This document shows, piece after piece, positions 53,050 to 61,611 of a DNA stretch of 64,000 nt. The notes below the pieces were generated by a model. The model did not search any database. It had not been told where the DNA came from and saw nothing but the letters and a program-made list of their open reading frames with translations. Location of the stretch: NCBI RefSeq assembly GCF_029892155.1, contig NZ_JARZAG010000014.1, positions 1 through 64,000 of the forward strand, written 5' to 3'. The stretch is from Kitasatospora sp. GAS204B (GTDB lineage: Bacteria; Actinomycetota; Actinomycetes; Streptomycetales; Streptomycetaceae). The stretch's first letter is position 1, and each line of letters begins with the position of its first letter. The position numbers and the translations under genes are program-made.

Positions 53050-53370
53050 TCACCTCCTGAAAAACCCTGTCATCGCGCGAACCGCGTAGCCCACCTGAAC
53101 CTTGGCACCAGAAGTGTCTCCGGCAGTGTGGGCATCGTGGGCCTCAGCCAGACTGCTGCCACCAGCTCTAAGTACTGCTCCGAGCATTCGGGCAATACCT
53201 ACGGCGTTATCCCGCCCGCTGGACGAGGAATACTGCGGATCGGTTCCGAGGCGGCCGGAATTTGCAGTCATATTCTTGAACTGAGGGTCCCCCAGGCCAC
53301 TGGTGCGATAACCCGCATGTAGCGCCTCGTAGGCCTCTTTGATGTTGCCCTGATTGTGTAGAAAAGGTGG
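53050..53370 (-). pseudogene. C-terminal fragment of an unknown protein
   Basis: The minus frame has no start codon of its own and enters from the reverse side of the regulator gene. It reads HNQGNIKEAYEALHAGYRTS, LGDPQFKNMTANSGRLGTDP, AVGIARMLGAVLRAGGSSLA and YAVRAMTGFFRR. Codon use and composition look like real protein, AT-richer than the neighbours. It could be the surviving end of an orphan gene. Family not recognised. Confidence 0.35.
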
Positions 53371-53416
53371 CGCGGGCTGAAGCCGGAATCCCCCGACTCC
53401 AGCCCGCGGGGCGCAG

Positions 53417-54103
53417 TCAATTCGAGTCCAGTCGATAGCCGACCCCGTGGACGGTGTGAACGAGCCGCGGTTCGCCGTCGGCCTCCAACTTGCGACGCAG
53501 GTACCTGATGTATACGGCGAGGACACTGGAGTGCGCGGCTAAGTCCGGGCCCCATACGTGGTCCATGATCAGCTCGCGTGTCAGCACCTGCCCGGGATGC
53601 AGAACGAGCAGTTCCAACAGCGTGAACTCAGTGCGTGAGAACTTCAGTGCCCGCCCGGCCCGGGTGCCAGTGCGACTGTCCGGGTCGAGTGTGAGATCAC
53701 CGAAGGTGTAGACATGCGCGGGGTCGGCGGCTGCCGTGCGGCGCAGCAGGGCGCGCAGGCGGGCGGTCAGCTCCGCCAGCGCGAACGGCTCGACCAGGCA
53801 GTCGTCGGCGCCCGCGTCCAGCCCCGCCACCCGGTCGCTGACCGAGTCGCCGCTGGTGAGAAGCAGGATCGGCAGCCGGCTGCCGAGTGCTCGCAGCCTG
53901 CGGCAGACCGTCAGGCCGTCCAAGGTCGCGACGCTCGTCCCCAGGACCAGCGCGCGCGGTTGCCAGGTTACCGACTCCCGCAGTCCCGTCAGGCCGTTTG
54001 GCGCGCCTCGCACGACGTATCCCTCAACGGCGAGGGCGTGCATCAGAGACGCTCGTATCGCCGGGTCGCCGTCCACCACCAGGACTCTCGGTGCGGCGCT
54101 CAT
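53417..54103 (-). CDS. OmpR-type response regulator with degenerate receiver
   Basis: The 228-residue product has a receiver domain (1-115) and a winged-helix output domain (LKFSRTEFTLLELLVLHPGQ, VLTRELIMDHVWG, YIRYLRRKLEADGEPRLVHT). The phospho-acceptor position reads RALVLGTSVATLDG, with Gly where Asp is expected after V-L, and the conserved Lys before PF is Glu (CLVEPFAL). The acidic pocket is VDGDP. The protein therefore cannot be phosphorylated in the usual way. GAAAGGA precedes ATG 54103. No sensor kinase is adjacent. DNA binding should be intact (VHGVGYRLD end). It may act as a constitutive or ligand-controlled regulator. Confidence 0.9.
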   Translation of the reverse strand: MSAAPRVLVVDGDPAIRASLMHALAVEGYVVRGAPNGLTGLRESVTWQPRALVLGTSVATLDGLTVCRRLRALGSRLPILLLTSGDSVSDRVAGLDAGADDCLVEPFALAELTARLRALLRRTAAADPAHVYTFGDLTLDPDSRTGTRAGRALKFSRTEFTLLELLVLHPGQVLTRELIMDHVWGPDLAAHSSVLAVYIRYLRRKLEADGEPRLVHTVHGVGYRLDSN

Positions 54104-54289
54104 GGGAATTCCTTTCGGTCAATGGTGCAAGGTTCTATGCCCGTCTTGCTCGCTCCCGACGCGCGACGGGAAGGCCGCCGATGGCACGTGTGTGGCGCCC
54201 TGCGGGGCCCAAATATCCACGTCAGGCCGGTGACGGCGCACCAGAGGATACGGCGGGCTTCTCAGCGGGCGGTACCGGCTGCAGCCGCC

Positions 54290-54569
54290 TGGCCCACTAC
54301 GTCACGGAGTCCGCTCGACTCGGGCATCGTGCCGCCACCTGGCCCTGGCACCACGAACTGACCACGGCGTTCGACCACCTGTTGACACTGCCCCGACCGG
54401 CCACCTGACAGACGAAGCCGCCCTTGACCACCACAACCCGAGGACCCAGGAGCACCCGGCCATCGCGCGGGGCCCTCGGCATGCCCAACGACCGACGGCA
54501 GCCCCGCGACCTCCGACACAGGGATCACCCCAGAGCAGCCGACGCGAACCGAAACAGCGAGGCTAACGA
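54290..54569 (+). pseudogene. IS1380-family remnant: transposase C-terminus and decayed end
   Basis: The frame ending at TGA 54406-54408 reads RLAHYVTESARLGHRAATWP, then WHHELTTAFDHLLTLPRP, matching the C-terminus of IS1380 transposases. The following non-coding stretch ends in GAAACAGCGAGGCTAAC (54551-54567), a degenerate copy of the terminal repeat seen at 77-95 and 20287-20303. Confidence 0.6.
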
Positions 54570-54645
54570 ACAGCGGGCGACCAGCGCACCCAACACCGTT
54601 CGGGACACGCGCAGTCATCCGGATGACCACCACGGTCACTCCTAA

Positions 54646-55116
54646 TCACTGTTCAGGAACGGTGTGGCGGGCAGGATCCACCGCATCCGGCGCCCGGGCA
54701 AGGTGACCGCCTCGACAAGCCAGGCCGTGACGGTCCCCGTCAGGGCCCGATAGCCCTGCCGAGGCGGTCACGATTATCGCGCTCATCCATATCGGCGTCG
54801 TGAATTGACTGCCCGTCAGCAGATGCCACACCTGGTGCCGTCCCACGCCGGCGGCCTGGTCGCTGAGGAGAGGACTGGACAGGAGGGCGAGGGCCGCCAC
54901 CAGTGCGGGCCGCGGCCACGAGGAGGGGAGCGGTTGCCTTCCTACTCGCTCCGCCCGCCAGTTGGACGTCGCCGCAGAGCGGATCTCGACCTTCGCCCCG
55001 GTGGCCTTGGTGAAGGCTGCCGCGAGCGCCTGCGTGGCGGCGAGGCGCTGACCGTTGTCGAGCACCAGGGACCCGTTGCCCGCCAAGGTGGGCCTACGGG
55101 CCTGCGATGCAGGCAC
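54646..55116 (-). pseudogene. Mosaic remnant resembling a metal-type ABC importer
   Basis: The minus frame contains QALAAAFTKATGAKVEIRSA, as in iron-binding periplasmic proteins, joined to VWHLLTGSQFTTPIWMSAII, as in an ABC permease start. Neither is complete and the order is compressed. I read it as deletion debris; another interpretation is chance. Confidence 0.3.
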
Positions 55117-55401
55117 TGGCGAGCGCGAAGGCTCCGCTCCCGTGAGGGCTGCGGGACGAGGTGTCCGGGAGCACCGAAGGGCATCTGCCGAGACGGGGTT
55201 CTTTCACGTCGGCGAGGTCGAAAGGCCTTCGATCCCCCGGCCTGCCGTTCGGTATCTCGTATCACGTGCGACATGGTCGGGAACCAAAGCGCAGGGCGCG
55301 GCGACAACTTATGAGGACGTGGGTGGTGACGGCGCCGGCAGGGTGAGGCCGGGTGCTCGCCTGGAACCGCCCACGTCGCCGTCTGGGAACCGCTCCCGTG
55401 T

Positions 55402-56850
55402 GTGTCAGATCTTGCGCAGCTCTCCCCAACAGTCTGGATCCGTATGATGCTCGACAGTTCCGCGTCCCCGCAGTTGGAGAAGCCCGCCGAAGGCCCTTCC
55501 CCCTCGCTCTCGCACGGTCTGAAGCAGCGTCATCTGTCGATGATCGCCTTGGGCGGCGTCATCGGCGCCGGGCTCTTCGTGGGTTCCGGTGCGGGTATCG
55601 CCGCTGCGGGCCCCGCGATCGTGCTGGCCTTTGCCGCCGCAGGAACGATCGTCATGCTGGTGATGCGGATGCTGGGCGAGATGTCCGCCGCTCGCCCGGT
55701 CTCGGGCTCGTTCTCGGTGCACGCCGAGAACGAGGTCGGGGTGTGGGCCGGAATCACCTCGGGGTGGACGTACTGGGTGATGCTCTGCTGCGCTGTCGCC
55801 GCGGAGGCCACCGCCGCCGGCAGGATCATGCACAGCTGGATTCCGGACGTCCCTGCATACGGCTGGGTGGCGGCCTTCATGGCGCTCTTCTGCGCCATGA
55901 ACCTCTCGGCGGTAAAGAACTTCGGCGAGTTCGAGTTCTGGTTCGCCACGATCAAAATATCCGCGATCGTGGCTTTCCTGGCGGTGGCCGTCCTGGGGGT
56001 GTGCGGCGTGCTGGGCCACGGCGGCGCACCTGGTACGAGCAACCTCACCGGCCACGGCGGCTTCTTCCCCACGGGCGGCGGGGGCCTGGTCGCCGGGTTG
56101 CTCAGCTCCGTGTTCGCATACGGCGGCCTGGAGACCGTCACCATCGCCGCCGCCGAGTCCGACCAGCCGAGCCGCAACGTCGCCAGCGCGGTGCGCACGG
56201 CGATGTACCGGATCTCGGTCTTCTACATCGGCTCGATGGCGCTGATCGTGACCCTGGTGCCGTGGAACGACCCCCGACTCCTCTCCGGGGGTCCGTACGT
56301 CGCGGTCCTGCAGCGCCTGGGCATCCCGGGCGCGGCCGACATCATGGAGACCGTCGTCCTGATCGCGCTGCTGTCCGCGATCAACGCCAACATCTACGGT
56401 GCCTCGCGGATGGCCTACTCCCTGGTCGAACGCGGCCAGGGGCCGGGCTGGCTCAACCGAATCCACAACGGCGTGCCGTGGCGCGCGGTCCTCGCGTCCT
56501 GCGGGTTCGGGTTCTTCGCCGTCGTCGCCGGGGTCATCTGGCCGACCACGGTGTTCACCTGGCTGATGGACACCACGGGCATCGCTGTGCTGGTGGTGTG
56601 GGTGTTCATCTGCGTCTCCCAGCTGCGGATGCGAGCTCGGCTGGAGCGCGAGGCCCCGCAGCTGCTGACCGTGCGGATGTGGTGCTACCCCTACCTCACC
56701 TGGACCGCGCTGAGTGCGATCGCCGCGGTGTTCGTCCTGCTGGCCACCTCCAAGGGCGGAACGGAGCAGTTGGTCCCCTCTGCGGTGCTGCTGGCGCTCT
56801 TGGCTGGGGCCGGCCTGTGGAAGCAGCGGCGTGGAGCCTCCGGTGGATGA
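55402..56850 (+). CDS. APC-family amino-acid permease
   Basis: The 482-residue product has about 12 membrane helices. The first carries the family sequence LKQRHLSMIALGGVIGAGLF, followed by GSGAGIAAAGPAIVLAFAAA and LVMRMLGEMSAARPVSGSFS. FAYGGLETVTIAAAESDQPS and NIYGASRMAYSLVERGQGPG are typical of the GabP/CycA/AroP branch (proton-coupled amino-acid import). The substrate cannot be read. GTG 55402 or ATG 55444 may be the start; neither has a strong ribosome site. It lies between the two degenerate response regulators. Confidence 0.93.
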   Translation: MSDLAQLSPTVWIRMMLDSSASPQLEKPAEGPSPSLSHGLKQRHLSMIALGGVIGAGLFVGSGAGIAAAGPAIVLAFAAAGTIVMLVMRMLGEMSAARPVSGSFSVHAENEVGVWAGITSGWTYWVMLCCAVAAEATAAGRIMHSWIPDVPAYGWVAAFMALFCAMNLSAVKNFGEFEFWFATIKISAIVAFLAVAVLGVCGVLGHGGAPGTSNLTGHGGFFPTGGGGLVAGLLSSVFAYGGLETVTIAAAESDQPSRNVASAVRTAMYRISVFYIGSMALIVTLVPWNDPRLLSGGPYVAVLQRLGIPGAADIMETVVLIALLSAINANIYGASRMAYSLVERGQGPGWLNRIHNGVPWRAVLASCGFGFFAVVAGVIWPTTVFTWLMDTTGIAVLVVWVFICVSQLRMRARLEREAPQLLTVRMWCYPYLTWTALSAIAAVFVLLATSKGGTEQLVPSAVLLALLAGAGLWKQRRGASGG

Positions 56851-57079
56851 TCCGCTGGCTCTGCTTCGTGGCATGAGGGTCGCTTAGACAACCCGTGGAC
56901 ATGCTGCATCTCTGCGCGTAAGAGCGCGGGGCTTTCCTAGTCCCTTTCTGCGGAGCGATCCGCGAGAACGACGGCATTGCGCCGGCAGCGCCCTGACGGG
57001 TGCTCTGGTTCATGGGGTTCGCCGCTGTCCGGCCCTTCCTTCGGGCAGCGGGCGAACTGAGTACGAAAGGTGGCTCGGT

Positions 57080-57772
57080 ATGAACGACGTACCCCGGGTC
57101 CTGGTGGTCGAGAAGGAGCAGCAGACCGCCCGGTCATTGGTGACTTACCTGAACGCCAGCGGCTACCAGGCCGATGCGGCCCTTGACGAGGTCACCGCGC
57201 TGGAGCTGTCCTCCGGCTGCCAGCCGGATGTGGTGGTTCTGGTTCCCGCTCTGCCCACAGCAGACGGCGCCCAAGCTCTCCGCAGTCTGCGCAGCTGGAC
57301 CCAGGCTCCGGTGATCGTCCTGTCGGAAGAGCACGGTACGGAGGAGAAGATCAAGGCCTTGGACGCGGGCGCGGACGACTACGTCACCAAGCCCTTCGAC
57401 ATGGGCGAGCTGCTTGCGCGGCTGCGTGCGCTCAGACGTCGGGCCAAGACGCTGAGCAACTGCCTGGAAGAAGCCATCGTCAACACCGCGTCCTTCACCA
57501 TCGACCTGCATGCCAGGCAGGTCCGTCGCGACGGGATGCCCGTCCAACTTACGCGCACCGAGTGGCAGATCCTTGAGGTCCTGGTCCGCAGCGGTGGGTC
57601 TCTGGTCAGCAAGAAGCGTCTGCTCCAGGAGGTCTGGGGGCCGTCCTACAGCACGGAGACCAACTACCTGCGGGTCTACATGTCCCAGCTGCGTCGCAAG
57701 CTGGAGGCCGACCCGGCCCACCCTCGGCACTTGATCACCAAGTATGGCAAAGGGTACTGCTTCGAGCATTGA
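57080..57772 (+). CDS. KdpE-like response regulator lacking the phospho-acceptor Asp
   Basis: The 230-residue product aligns end to end with KdpE-type regulators: APVIVLSEEHGTEEKIKALD, AGADDYVTKPFDMGELLARL and output domain VQLTRTEWQILEVLVRSGGS, LVSKKRLLQEVWG, VYMSQLRRKLEADPAHPRHL, ITKYGKGYCFE. The segment PDVVVLVPALPTADG has Val where KdpE has the phosphorylated Asp, and the acidic pocket is VEKEQ rather than VEDEQ. The Lys of TKPF is kept. Thus it is an atypical, probably phosphorylation-independent regulator. No kinase or kdp operon is adjacent. AAAGGTGG precedes ATG 57080. Confidence 0.9.
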   Translation: MNDVPRVLVVEKEQQTARSLVTYLNASGYQADAALDEVTALELSSGCQPDVVVLVPALPTADGAQALRSLRSWTQAPVIVLSEEHGTEEKIKALDAGADDYVTKPFDMGELLARLRALRRRAKTLSNCLEEAIVNTASFTIDLHARQVRRDGMPVQLTRTEWQILEVLVRSGGSLVSKKRLLQEVWGPSYSTETNYLRVYMSQLRRKLEADPAHPRHLITKYGKGYCFEH

Positions 57773-57784
57773 CGTCCTCGCTGG

Positions 57785-58079
57785 CCCGGTGCCTGGAGCC
57801 CGGCCGGCCGAGATTCCCGGCCCGGATGTTGGCCCTCAGCGTGGCGTAGTCGTCCACGACCTTCTTGACCGCCCGAACCGCGGACTGAGCGGAGAGGCCG
57901 AACTCCGCCTTGACCGTGCCGTGCGCCATCGTCTGCAACTCGTTGCGGGAGAACACCTGGCTCTAGAACGCCGCGACCGACACCACGTCAGCGGCCCGGT
58001 TGCCCGCACGCAGGGTAGCCCCCGGAGCCGATGCCTGCTCAGGCGACGGCAGGAGCTTGACCTGCATGACGATCTTCAC
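57785..58079 (-). pseudogene. TnpB N-terminal remnant with amber stop
   Basis: From GTG 58079 the minus frame reads VKIVMQVKLLPSPEQASAPG, ATLRAGNRAADVVSVAAF, then TAG at about 57963-57965, and continues in the same frame with SQVFSRNELQTMAHGTVKAE, FGLSAQSAVRAVKKVVDDYA and TLRANIRAGNLGRPGS. It is the N-terminal region of an IS607/IS605 TnpB. The rest is missing. It is a different part of TnpB from the 37372 fragment. Confidence 0.75.
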
Positions 58080-58212
58080 GACCAGCAAACTAACAGGAGG
58101 CACTGACAGTGCGCGCTGGCCAGCTACGAAACGAACCCCGGCACTCCGCGCCCACGACTCGAGGACCAATTCCTCCCAGTGCTGAAGCCCTGGGCCTCCT
58201 TGGAGATGCCAG

Positions 58213-59274
58213 GTGAACGCTGCCCCAACGGCCGTCCTGACAGACGCACCAGCCCAGTACGCCGGGAGCCTGGCCACCGAGCTCAAGGACGCGGTCACCC
58301 CCCGTGCCGTTGCCCTGGTTCTGGGAGCCTGGGTCGTCGCGGTGGCGTTCATGGTCTCGTACGTGGGGGCTTTTCATGCTCCCGTCCCGCACCGCATTCC
58401 GGTTGCCGTGGTGGCGCCCGCCCAGTTGGTCGACGAGCTCAATTCCCTGACGGGTGAGCCGCTCAAAGCCGACGCCGCCCCGAACGCCGAGACCGCGCGT
58501 GAGCGGATCATGAATCGGGATGCGGACGCGGCACTCATCCTTCACGATGGGGCGGCCCCGGACGTCCTCCTGGTGGCCTCCGCCGCGGGATCGGCCGTCT
58601 CCCAGAGCATTGTCCAGCTCACCCAGCAAATCGAGAGGACGCAAGGCCGACAAGTCTCCGTCACCGACGTCCAGGCACCCAACCCCAAGGACGGACGCGG
58701 CATGTCCTCGTTCTACCTCGTCGTGGGGCTGGTCATCGGCGGCTACCTGTCCACCACCGCTCTGGCCATGTCCGGCGGCTACCGACCGGCCAACCTGCGG
58801 CGCACGCTCATCCGGCTCGCTGCCCTGGCCATCCAGTCGATCACCCTGGGACTGGCCGGGGCCGTCATCGTGGGCCCCATCTACGGGGCGCTCACCGGGC
58901 ACTTCGCCGCTCTGTGGGCCATCGGCGCACTCATCGCTTTCACCGCTGCCGCCGTGAGCACGGCATTGCAGAGCCTGTTCGGCCAACTCGGTGTCGGCTT
59001 CACACTGCTGTTCTTCGTCGTTCTCGGCAACCCCAGTGCCGGCGGTGTCTATACCGCACCGCTCCTGCCGCCCTTCTGGAGCGCGATCGGCCAGTCCCTC
59101 CCTCCGGGAGCGGCCACGACCCTCGTCCGCAACACCGCCTACTTCCACGGTAACGGCACCACCTTGGCCTGGTGGGTCCTTGCCACCTGGGCCGCGAGCG
59201 CAGTACTGCTCGCCGGTGGCGCCTGTCTGCGCCGCGCTGCGCAGGAGCAACGGCGGGTGCCGCGGTGGGCGTGA
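58213..59274 (+). CDS. YhgE/Pip-like (ABC-2-type) membrane protein
   Basis: The 353-residue product starts at GTG 58213, with GGAG 7 bases upstream. One helix near the N-terminus (VALVLGAWVVAVAFMVSYVG) precedes an extracytoplasmic domain of about 120 residues (HRIPVAVVAPAQLVDELNSL, ERIMNRDADAALILHDGAAP). Then come about five helices (FYLVVGLVIGGYLSTTALAM, AIGALIAFTAAAVSTALQSL, VGFTLLFFVVLGNPSAGGVY, LPPFWSAIGQSLPPGAATTL). This is the DUF3533/YhgE layout related to ABC-2 permeases. A role in export of wall or secreted components is inferred. No ATPase gene is adjacent. Confidence 0.88.
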   Translation: MNAAPTAVLTDAPAQYAGSLATELKDAVTPRAVALVLGAWVVAVAFMVSYVGAFHAPVPHRIPVAVVAPAQLVDELNSLTGEPLKADAAPNAETARERIMNRDADAALILHDGAAPDVLLVASAAGSAVSQSIVQLTQQIERTQGRQVSVTDVQAPNPKDGRGMSSFYLVVGLVIGGYLSTTALAMSGGYRPANLRRTLIRLAALAIQSITLGLAGAVIVGPIYGALTGHFAALWAIGALIAFTAAAVSTALQSLFGQLGVGFTLLFFVVLGNPSAGGVYTAPLLPPFWSAIGQSLPPGAATTLVRNTAYFHGNGTTLAWWVLATWAASAVLLAGGACLRRAAQEQRRVPRWA

Positions 59275-59551
59275 AACGGTCCGGGCGGACCACTTCACGC
59301 TCGCGACAGGTCCGCCTGTGCGGACCGCCCGGCAGCCTCGCGGCCTCACCGACCCAATACCACCGAAGCATCGCGTCGGAAAAGGACGCAACCCGCACCG
59401 CCGGGTGCTCACCGCACAGCGGACCCGGGAAGTGAAGCAACGCTCGTGGCGGCTCCGCTACGCAGGAACAGTGGTACTACGACCGATTCCCCCGAACACA
59501 CAGAAAGGACAATATACCCACACGGCGGATACGGCGACCTGGGGATGGCGC

Positions 59552-60856
59552 ATGCGACCCAACATCGAGACGAACGAATTCATCGACGACTTTGCCGAGT
59601 TCACAGCGGATAAGTTCATTCAGAAGGCGGTCGGCAATCCTCCCGTCATTCCACCAGAAAGAACCATAGAATTCATCAAGGGCTGCCACGACTTCATCGG
59701 CGACCGTCTGAGCGAAAACGGCTGCCTCCCGGCAAAACTCACCTTCAGGCCAACAGCAGGAGCGCGGGCCGATGCCGCATTCCATCAGAACACATGGACC
59801 ACAAACTTCAATATTGACCGCACGGACCCCAAAGAGATGAACTGGCAGCAAGCAGCACTGGCAGCCGCCGTAGAGCTTCATGAGTCCACCCATACCTGGA
59901 ACCTGTTCCAGGAGCTACAGGGCCACCTGTCCCAAAACCCCCAGGCGGACAATACCGCTGTCCAGCACGCGTTCGCTGTCACGACAAACAGAGATGAATT
60001 CGTCTACGCCGAAGCCATAGACCAAGCCCGAATCTCGCTTCCTACGGCATCCAGAGATGACCTGAGGAGCGGAATAGAGCTGTACCAAGCCGACTTTGCC
60101 AAGCTGAGGAAGAAGTTCCCCGCACCGGTCCCCCGGTCCTCGCCAGCAGAAGTCTCCGAAGCCATCGGGCTGCACGCCACGGCCGGACCGAGTGAGCACT
60201 ATAAAACCCGCGACCCGATCTTTACTGACTTCAAGGAGAGCGCAGGGGCGCTTATCGCATTTGTGGAGGCCCCGGACGCCCGCGTCCCCCGAAAAAACCT
60301 GCGCCCCTACCGGGATGAATTCCCCGATCATCTGAGGGCGATCGGGAACGAAAAGTTGAGTGCTGATTTCGAGGAAATGTGCGAGGAGGTGGGGAATCCG
60401 AAGCTCTATAGAAGCCTGGTGAAAGAGCACCTCCCCGAACTCTTCCATGCAGAGCACACTACCTATGCGGAGGCATACGAGCAGTACTACAAGTCCCCTA
60501 CTGAAATCCGTGCCTACACTGCAGAGAACAAGCTGTTGACGAAACTTGGAATCCCGCCGGTCCGCGTCCCTGAAAAGCCCAAGCTTCTGACCTTCGACAA
60601 GCTTTCGCGGGCGCTCATGGAGCAGCCATCCACACAAATGGAGGCGCCGCCGCGGCCCACGCTCATGCGTCGGCAGACTCATATGTCGTCAACCACGTCG
60701 ACCGCCCGGGTGCGCGAGCTGTCGGGTTCGTTGCCGCCCGCACAAACCGTCCAGCCCACCGCGTCCAGCTCCGGATCGACTGTGTCCAGCACCGTACCGC
60801 CCCGCGTACCGCCACCCCCGCCGCCCCGCACAACTCCCCCCGGCCCCAGGTGGTAG
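59552..60856 (+). CDS. Putative HExxH metallopeptidase, orphan family member 3
   Basis: The 434-residue product begins MRPNIETNEFIDDFAEFTAD. Landmarks are VIPPERTIEF (32-41), FIGDRLSENGCLPAKLTF, AAFHQNTWTTNFNID, the motif VELHESTHTWNL (HExxH at 110-114), then a helical stretch with NTAVQHAFAV, EFVYAEAIDQARISLP, SGIELYQADF, and KSPTEIRAYTAENKLLTKLG with Glu 318. The spacing of 208 residues between HExxH and this Glu matches the other two members. It ends in a long Pro/Ser/Thr tail (SSTVPPRVPPPPPPRTTPPG). No signal peptide. AT-richer codons than the flanks. The start at 59552 is chosen because similarity with the family begins there; GGGGATGG is a weak ribosome site. Two hairpins follow. Confidence 0.75.
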   Translation: MRPNIETNEFIDDFAEFTADKFIQKAVGNPPVIPPERTIEFIKGCHDFIGDRLSENGCLPAKLTFRPTAGARADAAFHQNTWTTNFNIDRTDPKEMNWQQAALAAAVELHESTHTWNLFQELQGHLSQNPQADNTAVQHAFAVTTNRDEFVYAEAIDQARISLPTASRDDLRSGIELYQADFAKLRKKFPAPVPRSSPAEVSEAIGLHATAGPSEHYKTRDPIFTDFKESAGALIAFVEAPDARVPRKNLRPYRDEFPDHLRAIGNEKLSADFEEMCEEVGNPKLYRSLVKEHLPELFHAEHTTYAEAYEQYYKSPTEIRAYTAENKLLTKLGIPPVRVPEKPKLLTFDKLSRALMEQPSTQMEAPPRPTLMRRQTHMSSTTSTARVRELSGSLPPAQTVQPTASSSGSTVSSTVPPRVPPPPPPRTTPPGPRW

Positions 60857-60859
60857 GCA

Positions 60860-60941
60860 GACAGGCAAAAGGTCCTGCCCCCGACTGCCTGTCGCAGAAA
60901 GGAATTATGAGGCGACAGTCCAACGGATGCCGTCGCCTCAT
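60860..60941 (+). terminator. Two hairpins after the 59552 gene
   Basis: GACAGGCA (60860-60867) pairs with TGCCTGTC (60886-60893), and ATGAGGCGAC (60907-60916) pairs with GTCGCCTCAT (60932-60941). They lie directly after the stop codon. Confidence 0.6.
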
Positions 60942-61611
60942 GACATGATCGGCTCCACGCGTCCTTTCTCCAATGCCCCAGGGCGTGCGCTCGGCTCGGT
61001 GGCCCGACCAGCTCGGTCAGGCCACCGGGTCAGCATCCCCGTGGCAGGTTGGTGGCAGGTGGTGCCCTGAGCTCCCAGGTCGGGCCACCCTCGCTGCTCG
61101 AGCTCCCTCGCCTCGTTCTGGTGCTCCCCCGCCGGGCCAACACCGACCCCACGGCGCTGTCGCGCTGCTGGGCTGCGGGAAGCCCTCCCGTCCGCGAGGG
61201 GCGGCCATCGTCTGCCTTCCGACCGATGTGACGCATCACCACATGCGTTCGCTGGAAGCCACAAGCCCAGGCATTGGGAGCCGGTAGACAGCCCAACCCG
61301 CTCCCGAAGTCCTGTCTCGAAGGGTGCTCTCTGCCACCCGCGCAGGCCATGAACCGGTGCCCGAACAACATGCCGGCCGAGTCTTCCTACCGCCACACCC
61401 CGATGCCGCCTCGAGACGGCACAGGATGCGCCAGGGCCTCGGGGCGCGCGGACAGCTCCCTCGGCATGCTCCGCCGAGCGCCGGCGCATCCCCTGGCGCC
61501 CGACGATCGGCAGCCCCAGATGCCCGGCAGCGCAGCGCCGCCGGCGCTCCCAAGGATCCACCCGCCCGCATACCGTGCGGCCGTAACCGCCCCAGGGGAA
61601 AGGAATACGCA
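60942..61611. other. Gap upstream of the ligase gene
   Basis: The 670 bases have only high-GC shadow frames and no ribosome-site-linked gene that I can support. Confidence 0.4.

Noticed and set aside
55405..56874. Open frame of about 490 codons opposite the permease
   Set aside because: Its product is composed of low-complexity Gly/His/Arg/Gln, and the plus strand is a clear APC permease.
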